Shown: in pieces, positions 1 through 9,407 of the stretch | How positions within the stretch are numbered: position 1 is the first letter of the stretch | How the letters are laid out: every line of letters begins with the position of its first letter | Notes under the pieces: generated by a model | The model's input: only the letters and a program-made list of their open reading frames with translations | The model's database searches: none | What the model was told of the DNA's origin: nothing | DNA from: Pandoraea iniqua | Lineage (GTDB): Bacteria > Pseudomonadota > Gammaproteobacteria > Burkholderiales > Burkholderiaceae | Length of the DNA stretch: 64,000 bases | NCBI RefSeq assembly: GCF_902459685.1 | Contig: NZ_CABPSF010000005.1 | Span: 248,001 to 312,000 of the forward strand | Direction of reading: 5' to 3' | Translations under genes and position numbers: made by a program

Positions 1-1060
<1,060 letters not shown>

Positions 1061-1094
1061 AACACTCCCCCAACGCCTACCCGGGACAACCCAA

Positions 1095-2027
1095 TTGACC
1101 CAGACGAAGCTGCTTGAACTGATTGCGCCTTCCGGTTATCCGGCCAGTCTTGAAGTCGCCGCGCGCGGCATCGAGACGCTCGAGCGGCTTGGCTATGCCG
1201 TGGACAACCGCGAGGCACTTGAGCGCCAGTACCTGCGTTTTGCGGGCACCAATGCCGAGCGCATTGCCGAGATCAACCGTCTTGCCGGGCGCGACCATCC
1301 GGTGCCCGACGTCATTCTGGCCGTGCGCGGCGGATACGGCGCCGTGCATCTGCTCGACCAGCTCGATTACGAAGGGCTGCATCGACGCCTGTCCGGCACG
1401 CCGGCCGCCATCGTCGGCCATAGCGACTTCACCGCGCTGCAACTCGCCTTGTTAGCGCGCTCGCACCTGACGACATTCTCCGGACCGATGCTGACCGCCG
1501 ACTTCGGGGCCGAGACCCTGAGCGACTTCACGCTTTCGCATTTCCAGTCGATTCTGAGCGGCCCCGAGCATGTTGCCGAGTGGACCGGTGACGGTGGTGG
1601 CAAAGACATCGACGTTGCGGGCACCTTGTGGGGCGGTAATCTGGCGATGGTGTGCAGCCTGATCGGGACGCCTTATTTGCCCCAGATCGACGGCGGCGTG
1701 TTGTTTGTCGAAGACGTGAACGAGCCGCCGTACCGGGTTGAGCGCATGTTGTATCAGCTGCACCAGACTGGCATTCTCGGGCGGCAGCGTGCGCTCGTGC
1801 TGGGCGACTTCTCCGAATACCGGTTGAGCGAGTACGACAACGGTTACGACATGGACACCATGATTGCCAGCATGCGCAAAGTCGTGGGTATTCCTATCGT
1901 TACGGGGCTGCCGTTCGGTCATTGCCCCGACAAGCTGACCTTGCCCGTGGGCGGTCAGGCGCGGTTGCAGACGTCGGGTGAGCGCGTCACGCTCACGCTT
2001 ACGGGATATCCCTATAAGGCGGTCTGA
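1095..2027 (+). CDS. ldcA: Muramoyltetrapeptide LD-carboxypeptidase (S66 family)
   Basis: A serine peptidase of family S66 that removes the terminal D-Ala from murein tetrapeptides during peptidoglycan recycling in the cytoplasm. The 310-residue product shows IAPSGYP near the N-terminus, RGGYGAVHLLDQL, the nucleophile Ser110 in IVGHSDFTALQ, the acidic catalytic residue in LFVEDVNEPPYRVERM, and the catalytic His in GLPFGHCPDKLTLPVG. I chose TTG at 1095 because the family begins only a few residues before IAPSGY. The upstream in-frame ATG at 801 would overlap tadA by some 260 bases. No strong ribosome site precedes the TTG, so the gene may depend on translation of tadA. A terminator follows. 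Confidence 0.9.
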   Translation: MTQTKLLELIAPSGYPASLEVAARGIETLERLGYAVDNREALERQYLRFAGTNAERIAEINRLAGRDHPVPDVILAVRGGYGAVHLLDQLDYEGLHRRLSGTPAAIVGHSDFTALQLALLARSHLTTFSGPMLTADFGAETLSDFTLSHFQSILSGPEHVAEWTGDGGGKDIDVAGTLWGGNLAMVCSLIGTPYLPQIDGGVLFVEDVNEPPYRVERMLYQLHQTGILGRQRALVLGDFSEYRLSEYDNGYDMDTMIASMRKVVGIPIVTGLPFGHCPDKLTLPVGGQARLQTSGERVTLTLTGYPYKAV

Positions 2028-2064
2028 CGCCGTAAATCACCGCCGCCGCATCGTTTGAACAACC

Positions 2065-2101
2065 ACGCCGGGCCGAATTTCGCGCCCGGCGTTGTTTTTT
2101 C
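2065..2101 (+). terminator. Rho-independent terminator after ldcA
   Basis: A 9-bp perfect stem (ACGCCGGGC at 2065-2073 pairing with GCCCGGCGT at 2084-2092) with a 10-nt loop is followed by TTGTTTTTT. It closes the tadA-ldcA transcript. The rest of the 2028-2352 gap shows no gene and presumably carries the promoter of the allantoin genes. Confidence 0.85.
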
Positions 2102-2352
2102 GTTTCGTGCAGATCCGTGGCGCTTTGGGGGATTTGCAGGGGAAATCACTGTCAGTTCGCGGGAGAACGGGCAGGGCCGTCAGGGCCGCCAGTGCGCCGG
2201 ATGGGGCGGCCAGAGCACCGCAGAGCGGGTGCGGTGAAGGGCGACTATATGTCACGGCACAGCTTGAATATCTGTGTACGGCTATGTTTTGCCGGAGTGG
2301 ATTTGGCTACACTGCTTCGATCGTTTCGCCGTCACAAGGATGCCAAGACATC

Positions 2353-3309
2353 ATGGCCAGCAGCCCAGCCAGCAACACTGCAAGTTCCAAGGATTATCCC
2401 CGCGACCTGATCGGCTATGGCCGCCACGTGCCGTTTGCCGATTGGCCGGGCCGTGCGCGCGTTGCCGTCCAGTTCGTTCTGAACTACGAAGAAGGTGGCG
2501 AGAACTGCGTGCTGCACGGTGATCGTGCGTCCGAGCAGTTCCTCTCCGAGATCATTGGCGCGGCAGCGTATGAAGCCCGTCACATGAGCATGGAGTCCAT
2601 TTACGAATACGGTTCGCGTGCCGGCGTGTGGCGGATTCTGCGTGAATTCGAGCGCCGTGGATTGCCGCTGACCGTCTTCGGCGTGGCCATGGCCATGCAG
2701 CGTCATCCGGAAGTGACCGCCGCGTTTCAGGAGCTGGGGCATGAGATTGCGTGTCACGGCTGGCGCTGGATTCACTATCAGAACATGGACGAGGCGACCG
2801 AGCGCGAGCACATGCGCATCGCCATCGACATCTTCAAGGAAATGACCGGCAGCGCGCCGCTGGGCTGGTACACCGGGCGCGACAGTCCCAACACGCGCCG
2901 TCTCGTGGTCGAGCAGGGCGGCTTCGTCTACGACTCCGACAACTACGGCGACGACCTGCCGTTCTGGACGCAGGTGGAAACCAGCAGTGGCGACGTGAAG
3001 CCGCATCTGGTCGTGCCGTACACCCTCGACACCAACGACATGCGTTTTGCCGCGCCGCAGGGTTTCAACACCGCCGACCATTTCTTCCATTACCTGCGCG
3101 ACGCGTTCGACGTCTTGTACGCCGAGGGTGACGAAGCGCCGAAGATGTTGTCCATCGGCATGCACTGCCGGTTGTTGGGTCGTCCGGGGCGTTTTGCGGC
3201 GTTGCAGCGATTCCTCGATCACATCGAGAAGCATGACCGGGTGTGGGTGTGCCGTCGTATCGACGTGGCACGCCATTGGCAGGCGCGCCACCCGTTCGTG
3301 GCCGCTTGA
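2353..3309 (+). CDS. puuE: Allantoinase PuuE (polysaccharide-deacetylase fold)
   Basis: Hydrolyses allantoin to allantoate in the ureide branch of purine degradation. It belongs to the cofactor-independent PuuE type rather than the amidohydrolase AllB type. The 318-residue protein starts with the characteristic YPRDLIGYGRHVPFADWPG. It continues with QFVLNYEEGGENCVLHGD, then the deacetylase-like core GHEIACHGWRWIHYQ and a C-terminal MLSIGMHCRLLGRPGR. The ATG at 2353 has AAGGA at 2336-2340, a slightly long 12-nt spacing. The frame is open upstream to 2092, but that part has no family similarity I recognise. It is followed on the same strand by uraD, alc and allA, which act immediately before or after it in the pathway. 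Confidence 0.93.
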   Translation: MASSPASNTASSKDYPRDLIGYGRHVPFADWPGRARVAVQFVLNYEEGGENCVLHGDRASEQFLSEIIGAAAYEARHMSMESIYEYGSRAGVWRILREFERRGLPLTVFGVAMAMQRHPEVTAAFQELGHEIACHGWRWIHYQNMDEATEREHMRIAIDIFKEMTGSAPLGWYTGRDSPNTRRLVVEQGGFVYDSDNYGDDLPFWTQVETSSGDVKPHLVVPYTLDTNDMRFAAPQGFNTADHFFHYLRDAFDVLYAEGDEAPKMLSIGMHCRLLGRPGRFAALQRFLDHIEKHDRVWVCRRIDVARHWQARHPFVAA

Positions 3310-3401
3310 GTTCATCACCTAATCTAGAAACCGACAGGCGTCATCGGGCTGCGCGAGGGAGCGCGGCGGGGCGCCACCCTTGTTCTCCAGGAGAGCAGTA
3401 C

Positions 3402-3935
3402 ATGAACGCCCCGTTGCCTATGACCCAACGAACCGTTGCCGCGTTGTCGGCGCTGCCGCGCGCAGAATTCATCGCCGCCCTTGACGGCATTTTCGAGCAT
3501 TCCCCGTGGGTGGCCGAAGCCGCTTGGGAAGATCGTCCGTTCGCCACCGTTGCCGCCTTGCACGATGCCATGTGTCAGGCCGTTATCGATGCGGGTGAAG
3601 GCCCGCAACTCGACCTCATCCGTGCCCACCCGGAATTGGCGGGGAAGGCGGCCGTCCGTGGCGAATTGACGGCCGAATCCACGCGTGAGCAGGCCGGTGC
3701 CGGCCTCGATCAATGCAGCGCCGAAGAGTTTGCGCAGCTGACCCAGTTGAACGACGCCTACAAGGCCAAATTCGGTTTCCCGTACATCCTCGCCGTGCGT
3801 GGACATACGCGCAGCAGCATCATCGAGAACTTCGCGACGCGACTGGAAAACAGCCGTGCCGACGAGATCGAAGAGTGCCTGCGTCAGATCTTCCGCATTG
3901 CCGGTTTCCGCTTGCAGGATCTGGTGAGCGACTGA
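3402..3935 (+). CDS. uraD: 2-oxo-4-hydroxy-4-carboxy-5-ureidoimidazoline (OHCU) decarboxylase
   Basis: Catalyses the stereospecific decarboxylation of OHCU to S-allantoin, the step before PuuE. The 177-residue length is usual for the family. Diagnostic segments are LIRAHPELAGKAA (with the catalytic His) and LNDAYKAKFGFPYILAVRGHTRSSII. The ATG at 3402 has a good ribosome site, AGGAG at 3388-3392. A second in-frame ATG (MTQRT) lies six codons later but has no better site. The 92-nt gap after puuE has no terminator, consistent with co-transcription. Confidence 0.93.
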   Translation: MNAPLPMTQRTVAALSALPRAEFIAALDGIFEHSPWVAEAAWEDRPFATVAALHDAMCQAVIDAGEGPQLDLIRAHPELAGKAAVRGELTAESTREQAGAGLDQCSAEEFAQLTQLNDAYKAKFGFPYILAVRGHTRSSIIENFATRLENSRADEIEECLRQIFRIAGFRLQDLVSD

Positions 3936-4006
3936 GCCGCCAGCCCGCAGGTTTAAGCACTATTCGCATTACCGTTTCAGACACTAAAGCGCATTAAGGA
4001 GTTGGC

Positions 4007-5026
4007 ATGGCCCTCGCCCCGCAAGACCCGAACGCACCGGAATTTGTGCGCCGTTACGTCAATCTGGCTGATCCGCGTCTGGGAGCACAGGCGTTGGTGG
4101 CCAGCGACGAGTTCTTCGCGGCCAAAGAGCGCATGCTCAACCCCGACCCTGCCGTGTTCATCCCCGGCAAGTACGACGACAACGGCAAGTGGATGGACGG
4201 TTGGGAGACGCGTCGCAAGCGCGTCAACGGTTACGACTGGTGCATCGTCAAGCTGGCGCGTCCGGGCGTGTTGTTCGGCGTCGATCTCGACACCAGCCAC
4301 TTCACCGGCAACTTCCCGCCGGCCGCGTCGTTGGAAGGCTGCTACAGCCCCGACGGTGCCCCGGCCGACAACGCCGAGTGGTTCGAACTGCTCGCCTCGA
4401 CCACGCTGCAAGGCAACTCGCACCATTACCACGACATCACCAGCCAGCGCCCGGCCACGCACGTGCGTGTGAACCTGTATCCGGACGGTGGTCTCGCGCG
4501 CCTGCGCCTGTATGGCTTGCCGCAGAGCGACTGGAACAATCGCTCGCGTGACGAGTTGATCGACCTGATCGCGATGGAAAACGGCGGCTATGTCGTCGCG
4601 GCCAACAACCAGCACTTCGGCTTGGCCTCGAACCTGTTGATGCCCGGCCGTGGCGTCAACATGGGCGATGGCTGGGAGACGCGCCGTCGTCGCGAGCCGG
4701 GTAACGACTGGGCCATCATCGCGCTGGCGCAGCCGGGCGAGATCGGCAAGATCGAAGTCGATACCGCGCACTTCAAGGGCAACTTCCCGGACCGCTGTTC
4801 CATTCAGGGTGCGTACGTCACGGGCGGCACCGAGCAGTCGTTGATCACGCAGTCCATGTTCTGGCCGGTGTTGTTGCCCGAGCAGAAGTTGGCGATGGAC
4901 AAGCAGTTCTTCTTTGAAGAGCAGATTCAGAAGCTGGGTGCGATCACGCACATTCGGTTCAACATCATCCCGGACGGGGGCGTGTCGCGCCTGCGCCTGT
5001 GGGGCCGGTTGGGCGAGAAGCAGTAA
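4007..5026 (+). CDS. alc: Allantoicase
   Basis: Hydrolyses allantoate to ureidoglycolate and urea. The 339-residue protein is built from two homologous beta-jelly-roll repeats. The first carries [26 protein letters not shown] followed by [11 protein letters not shown]. The second carries [26 protein letters not shown] followed by [11 protein letters not shown]. Each ends in a matching [18 protein letters not shown] / [18 protein letters not shown] strand. The internal duplication is obvious in the sequence. AAGGAG at 3996-4001 sits five bases before the ATG. It lies 71 nt after uraD and 96 nt before allA in what looks like one operon. Confidence 0.95.
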   Translation: MALAPQDPNAPEFVRRYVNLADPRLGAQALVASDEFFAAKERMLNPDPAVFIPGKYDDNGKWMDGWETRRKRVNGYDWCIVKLARPGVLFGVDLDTSHFTGNFPPAASLEGCYSPDGAPADNAEWFELLASTTLQGNSHHYHDITSQRPATHVRVNLYPDGGLARLRLYGLPQSDWNNRSRDELIDLIAMENGGYVVAANNQHFGLASNLLMPGRGVNMGDGWETRRRREPGNDWAIIALAQPGEIGKIEVDTAHFKGNFPDRCSIQGAYVTGGTEQSLITQSMFWPVLLPEQKLAMDKQFFFEEQIQKLGAITHIRFNIIPDGGVSRLRLWGRLGEKQ

Positions 5027-5122
5027 GCGAGCTTAACAACGAACAAAGCGACAAACAAAGCGGCTCACCGTCCGGCAGCAACCGGGCGGTGAGTCAGTGA
5101 AAAACAAGAAGGAGAGAGTGAT

Positions 5123-5656
5123 ATGGCGGGCCCGGCATTGAAGATAGAGCGATTGACGCGAGAGTCGTTTGCGGCGTTTGGCGACGTGATCGAGTTGGCG
5201 GGGGCGAAGCATTTCGCGATCAATGGCGGGACGACTGAGCGGTATCACGATTTGGCGACGGTGGATTTGGGGCCGGAGGGTGGCCGCACGTTGGTCAACG
5301 TGTTCCGTGGTCAGCCGCGGACGTTGCCGTACGAGGTGAAGATGTTGGAGCGTCATCCGTTGGGCAGTCAGGCGTTTATTCCGTTGAAGACCTTGCCGTA
5401 TTTGGTGGTGGTCGCCCCGGCGGGCGAGTTGGACGTGAGCCAGATGCGGGCGTTCGTCTCGGATGGTTGGCAGGGCGTGAATTATGCGAGAGGTGTGTGG
5501 CATCACCCGTTGTTGGCGTTGCATGAGGTGAGTGACTTCATCGTGGTGGACCGGGGTGGTGAGGGTCACAACTGTGATGAGCAGGATTTACCGACGACGT
5601 ACTGGCTAACGCAGGCCGAGTTGGACAAAGTGCAGGCCGAGCAGAAAGCTGCGTAA
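5123..5656 (+). CDS. allA: Ureidoglycolate lyase AllA
   Basis: Cleaves ureidoglycolate to glyoxylate and urea, completing the ureide pathway. The 177-residue cupin-fold protein has the AllA hallmarks [31 protein letters not shown] and [16 protein letters not shown]. It ends with [15 protein letters not shown] strong ribosome site (AAGGAGAG) precedes the ATG. Codon use is odd: 17 of 19 leucines are TTG and none is CTG or CTC, unlike the neighbours and unusual for a GC-rich genome. A terminator follows 28 bp after the stop, so this closes the puuE-uraD-alc-allA operon. Confidence 0.94.
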   Translation: MAGPALKIERLTRESFAAFGDVIELAGAKHFAINGGTTERYHDLATVDLGPEGGRTLVNVFRGQPRTLPYEVKMLERHPLGSQAFIPLKTLPYLVVVAPAGELDVSQMRAFVSDGWQGVNYARGVWHHPLLALHEVSDFIVVDRGGEGHNCDEQDLPTTYWLTQAELDKVQAEQKAA

Positions 5657-5684
5657 CAGGCGGCCGGACAGGGAATCAAATAAG

Positions 5685-5712
5685 AACGCCAGACGATGTC
5701 TGGCGTTTTTGT
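5685..5712 (+). terminator. Rho-independent terminator after allA
   Basis: A perfect 10-bp stem (AACGCCAGAC at 5685-5694 with GTCTGGCGTT at 5698-5707) with a GAT loop is followed by TTTGTTT. It ends the allantoin operon. Confidence 0.9.
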
Positions 5713-5782
5713 TTGGCGGGAAGCGGGAGCAGGAAGCGGAGGGGGCGGTGTCGCTGGAGGGACCGGTAGGGTGGGTGAGGAT

Positions 5783-5845
5783 AGACCGAAGCCCCTTCCC
5801 GAGGCGAGTTGAACTTGTCTGAGCAGCGGGAAGGGGCTTCGGTCT
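5783..5845. repeat. 18-bp perfect inverted repeat, function unknown
   Basis: AGACCGAAGCCCCTTCCC (5783-5800) is matched exactly by its reverse complement at 5828-5845, with a 27-nt loop. There is no T-tract on either side, so it is not a standard terminator, and allA already has its own. Immediately downstream, CCAGCGGGGAGGTT and CCAGCGGAGAGGTT form an imperfect direct repeat. The element lies in the 393-nt gap between allA and the ATP-grasp gene, which otherwise holds no gene. Confidence 0.6.
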
Positions 5846-6049
5846 GTCCAGCGGGGAGGTTTTCCGTTCTGAGCCAGCGGAGAGGTTCAGAAGGCTTAAT
5901 CCTGTGCCAATGAAAGCGCCGACCTATACTCAAAATCACCGGCATGGTGCGTAGTGGAGGAAGCCGCACCGAAATCGTGCCGGAAGTGATCAAAAAAGCT
6001 CGGGCATGGATATTGCTCGATCTCGACACAGCAATCTGCGGAGAAGCGT

Positions 6050-7474
6050 ATGGTCGAGAGCTATAACGAGATGGCGAGCATCACAGGCACGACTCGCTCG
6101 CACTACCGTCGATTTGACGATTGGCTCAAGTGTCAGTCTGACGACGTCTTGCACCATAAGCGGACCGAGGCTGATCTCGCGTTCCGACGGGTGGGGATCA
6201 CCTTTGCCGTCTATGGCAATGAGGCGGGGACTGAGCGGCTCATTCCCTTCGACCTCATCCCGAGAATTATTCCAGCGCATGAGTGGCAGACCTTGCAGAC
6301 CGGTCTACGGCAGCGGGTCGACGCGTTGAACCGATTCATTCACGACGTTTATCACGATCAGGACATCTTGCGCGCGGGCGTTATTCCGGCTGAGCAGGTG
6401 TTGATGAATGCGCAGTATCGGCCAGAGATGCAGGGTGTCGACGTGCCCGGCAACATCTATGCGCATATCGCGGGCGTCGATGTTGTCAGAGCGGGAACCG
6501 GCGACGACGGCGTGTTCTACGTGCTCGAGGACAACCTGCGCGTACCGTCCGGCGTGTCGTACATGCTAGAAAACCGGAAGATGATGATGCGGTTGTTCCC
6601 GGAGCTGTTCGCCCGGAACCGCATCGCACCGGTCGAGCATTACCCCGATATGTTGCTCGACAACCTGCGCGCCGTCGCGCCGATGGGCGTTGACGACCCG
6701 ACCGTCGTCGTCATGACCCCGGGTATTTACAACTCCGCGTACTTCGAGCATGCGTTTCTGGCCCAGCAAATGGGCATCGAGTTGGTCGAAGGACAGGACT
6801 TGTTCGTCGAAGACAACCTCGTCTTCATGCGCACCACCAACGGCCCCAAGCGCGTCGACGTCATTTACCGTCGTATCGACGACGACTTCCTCGATCCGCT
6901 GGCCTTCCGCGCCGACTCCACGCTGGGCGTGCCGGGTTTGCTGAGCGTCTATCGCGCCGGCCGCGTCACACTGGCCAACGCCATCGGTACCGGTGTCGCC
7001 GACGACAAGTCCATCTACCCGTTTGTGCCCGACATGATCGAGTTCTATCTCGGCGAAAAGCCGATTTTGAACAACGTGCCGACCTACCAGTGCCGGCGCG
7101 CCGACGATCTTGCGTACACCCTCGACAACCTCGGCGAGCTCGTCGTCAAGGAAGTGCACGGTGCCGGCGGCTACGGCATGCTCGTCGGGCCCGCGTCCAC
7201 CAAAGCGGAGATCGAAGCCTTCCGGCAGCGCCTGCTTGCCAAACCCGACGGCTACATCGCCCAGCCGACATTGGCGCTGTCCGCTTGCCCGACCTTCGTC
7301 GAAGCCGGCATCGCGCCGAGACACATCGATCTGCGGCCGTTCGTGCTGTCGTCCGGCAAGAACATCACCATGGTGCCGGGCGGCCTCACGCGCGTGGCGC
7401 TCACCGAGGGCTCGCTCGTCGTCAACTCGTCGCAGGGCGGGGGCACCAAAGACACGTGGGTCCTTGAGAAGTAA
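6050..7474 (+). CDS. Circularly permuted ATP-grasp protein (COG2308, DUF404/DUF407) of the Anbu operon
   Basis: A predicted ATP-dependent carboxylate-amine/thiol ligase that would join an amino acid or peptide to an unknown acceptor. The 474-residue protein carries the family signature VLEDNLRVPSGVSYMLENR. It also has VVVMTPGIYNSAYFEHAFLAQQMG, a DVIYRRIDDDFLDP block, the ATP-grasp-like LVVKEVHGAGGYGMLVGP and a terminal VNSSQGGGTKDTWVL. The ATG at 6050 has GGAGA six bases upstream. A second in-frame start (MASITG) lies seven codons in. The downstream alpha-E, transglutaminase and Anbu genes are its standard partners. The catalytic family is clear; the reaction has not been established for this family as far as I know. 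Confidence 0.9.
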   Translation: MVESYNEMASITGTTRSHYRRFDDWLKCQSDDVLHHKRTEADLAFRRVGITFAVYGNEAGTERLIPFDLIPRIIPAHEWQTLQTGLRQRVDALNRFIHDVYHDQDILRAGVIPAEQVLMNAQYRPEMQGVDVPGNIYAHIAGVDVVRAGTGDDGVFYVLEDNLRVPSGVSYMLENRKMMMRLFPELFARNRIAPVEHYPDMLLDNLRAVAPMGVDDPTVVVMTPGIYNSAYFEHAFLAQQMGIELVEGQDLFVEDNLVFMRTTNGPKRVDVIYRRIDDDFLDPLAFRADSTLGVPGLLSVYRAGRVTLANAIGTGVADDKSIYPFVPDMIEFYLGEKPILNNVPTYQCRRADDLAYTLDNLGELVVKEVHGAGGYGMLVGPASTKAEIEAFRQRLLAKPDGYIAQPTLALSACPTFVEAGIAPRHIDLRPFVLSSGKNITMVPGGLTRVALTEGSLVVNSSQGGGTKDTWVLEK

Positions 7475-7519
7475 CCGAATCGACTGCCAGAACTACGTCA
7501 TCAAACTCGGGAAGAGATC

Positions 7520-8512
7520 ATGCTCAGCCGTACCGCCGACCACCTGTTCTGGATGGCCCGCTACATGGAGCGGGCCGAAAATACCGCGCGTCTGCTCGAC
7601 GTCAACTTGCAGAACCTGCTGCTCCCGCAAGACGTCATCGACGACGAAGACGACAACGCCCCCATCTCGCTCGCCGGTCTCAACGACGAAGCCGGCTGGC
7701 GCGCCACGTTGCGCATTTCCGAACTCGAACCTGCTTTCAATCGCAAACACAGCCGCGCCACGCGTGCCAACGTGCTCGACTTCGTCGTGCGCGATCGCGA
7801 CAACCCGTCGAGCATCGCGTGTTGTCTCGCGGCCGCCCGCGAAAACGCGCGTGCCGTGCGCGGCACCCTCACCACCGAACTGTGGGAAACCGTCAACAGT
7901 ACGTGGCTCGAATTCCCCCGCATGATCGACCTGCTTGAGCATGACCCGGCGCACCTCTTCGAGTGGGTCAAAGTACGCTCGCATCTCTCGCGCGGCGTCA
8001 GCTTCGGCACCCTGTTTCAAGACGACGCGTTTTACTTCACCCGGCTCGGCCTCTTTCTCGAGCGCGCCGACAACACTGCCCGTATCCTCGACGTGCGCTT
8101 TCACGAGGCCGTGCGTACCGACCGTGCGGGCCCCGACGCATCGCATCCGACCGATTTTTACTACTGGTCGGCCGTGCTGCGCAGCGTGTCCGGTTTCGAA
8201 ATTTACCGGAAGGTCTATCGTGACGTGATTACCCCCGAGCGCGTCGTCGAATTGCTCATGCTCAATGCCCATATGCCGCGCTCGCTGCTCGCGTCACTCA
8301 CGGGCGTGTGCGAAAACCTCGCCACCTTGTCCAACGCGCAGTCCGGCGACGTCGAACGGTACGCCGGCAAACTGCACGCCGAACTCAAATACACCGATAT
8401 CCAGCAGATTCAGCAGCAAGGCTTGCACCCGGTCCTGACCGAGTTTCTCGAGCGCGTGTCCGTGCTCGGCAACAAGATCAGCCAGACGTTCCTGATCCCG
8501 CTCGCGGCCTGA
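7520..8512 (+). CDS. Alpha-E domain protein (COG2307, DUF403)
   Basis: An all-helical protein of unknown biochemical role that accompanies the permuted ATP-grasp enzyme in many bacteria. The 330 residues contain a clear internal duplication. RYMERAENTARLLDVN near the N-terminus is echoed by LFLERADNTARILDVRFHEA in the second half. The second half also has SGFEIYRKVYRDVITPERVVELLML, typical of the family. The start is set by GGGAAGAG just upstream of the ATG. The gap after the ATP-grasp gene is 45 bp, and the next start is only 4 bp after its stop, which indicates one transcript and probable translational coupling. Confidence 0.9.
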   Translation: MLSRTADHLFWMARYMERAENTARLLDVNLQNLLLPQDVIDDEDDNAPISLAGLNDEAGWRATLRISELEPAFNRKHSRATRANVLDFVVRDRDNPSSIACCLAAARENARAVRGTLTTELWETVNSTWLEFPRMIDLLEHDPAHLFEWVKVRSHLSRGVSFGTLFQDDAFYFTRLGLFLERADNTARILDVRFHEAVRTDRAGPDASHPTDFYYWSAVLRSVSGFEIYRKVYRDVITPERVVELLMLNAHMPRSLLASLTGVCENLATLSNAQSGDVERYAGKLHAELKYTDIQQIQQQGLHPVLTEFLERVSVLGNKISQTFLIPLAA

Positions 8513-8516
8513 TGCC

Positions 8517-9317
8517 ATGCGCCTGACTATTCGTCACGAGACAACCTACCGCTACGACACGCCGGTGCGTTACACCATCCAGCAATTGCGGCTCACGCCG
8601 CCGTCGTCGGAAGTGCAGCGCGTCGTGCACTGGCGGCTAAACGCGCCCGGCAAGCTCACCGCCGCGCGTGACGCTTACGGCAACGACATGCACACCCTCG
8701 TGCTGCACCAGCCGCATAGCGAAATCCACCTGCTCGCCGAAGGCGAAATCGAAACCACCCCACTGGTCGACGGCCGGCTGGGCGAGACGGCCCACACCGT
8801 ACCGGTGTTATCCTTCGCCAGCCCGACGCCGCTGACCGCCCGTAGCGAGGCCATCGACGCCATGGCCGCAGACACTGGGCTCACCACGCCCGACGAACTG
8901 CTGGCGCTGGCGGGGATCATCTGCAACAACGTCGAATACGAGTCGGGCATTACCGCTGTGACCAGCACCGCCGCGCAAGCGTTGGCGCTGGGGCGGGGCG
9001 TGTGTCAGGATCATGCGCATCTGATGCTGGCCATCTGCCGGGCGCGCGGCGTGCCCGCGCGATACGTCAGCGGCTACATCGATCCGGGCGACGTGCCCCA
9101 TGCGGCAAGCCACGCATGGGTCGACGTCTGGGTCGACGGGGCGGGATGGGTTAGCATCGACGTCACGCACGCGTGTTTCGCCAGCGGCAACTATTGCCGG
9201 CTGGCCGTGGGGCGCGACTACGAGTCCGCCGCACCCGTGCGCGGCATGCGCAGCGGCGGGGCGACCGAAGCGCTGCACGTGTCCGTCAAGGTCGATGCAG
9301 CGCCGATCGAACAGTAG
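8517..9317 (+). CDS. Transglutaminase-like cysteine protease of the Anbu operon
   Basis: A bacterial transglutaminase-like protein with the papain-type triad intact: Cys163 in LGRGVCQDHAHL, His199 in ASHAWVDVW and Asp215 in WVSIDVTH. The N-terminal 100 residues form the beta-rich region (IRHETTYRYDTPVRYTIQQLRLTP) found in this branch. The family is thought to act as a peptidase or amide-bond remodelling enzyme rather than a true cross-linker. No signal peptide is visible, so it is cytosolic. The length of 266 is usual. The start codon lies 4 bp after the alpha-E stop, so the two genes are translationally linked. Confidence 0.9.
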   Translation: MRLTIRHETTYRYDTPVRYTIQQLRLTPPSSEVQRVVHWRLNAPGKLTAARDAYGNDMHTLVLHQPHSEIHLLAEGEIETTPLVDGRLGETAHTVPVLSFASPTPLTARSEAIDAMAADTGLTTPDELLALAGIICNNVEYESGITAVTSTAAQALALGRGVCQDHAHLMLAICRARGVPARYVSGYIDPGDVPHAASHAWVDVWVDGAGWVSIDVTHACFASGNYCRLAVGRDYESAAPVRGMRSGGATEALHVSVKVDAAPIEQ

Positions 9318-9407
9318 TGACTATCAGTCACTGGCAGTACCCTCACAAGATTCACTCGCAGGGGCACCGAATTGGACGGCGCCCCTGCTTTGCAAGACAG
9401 GAACGAC

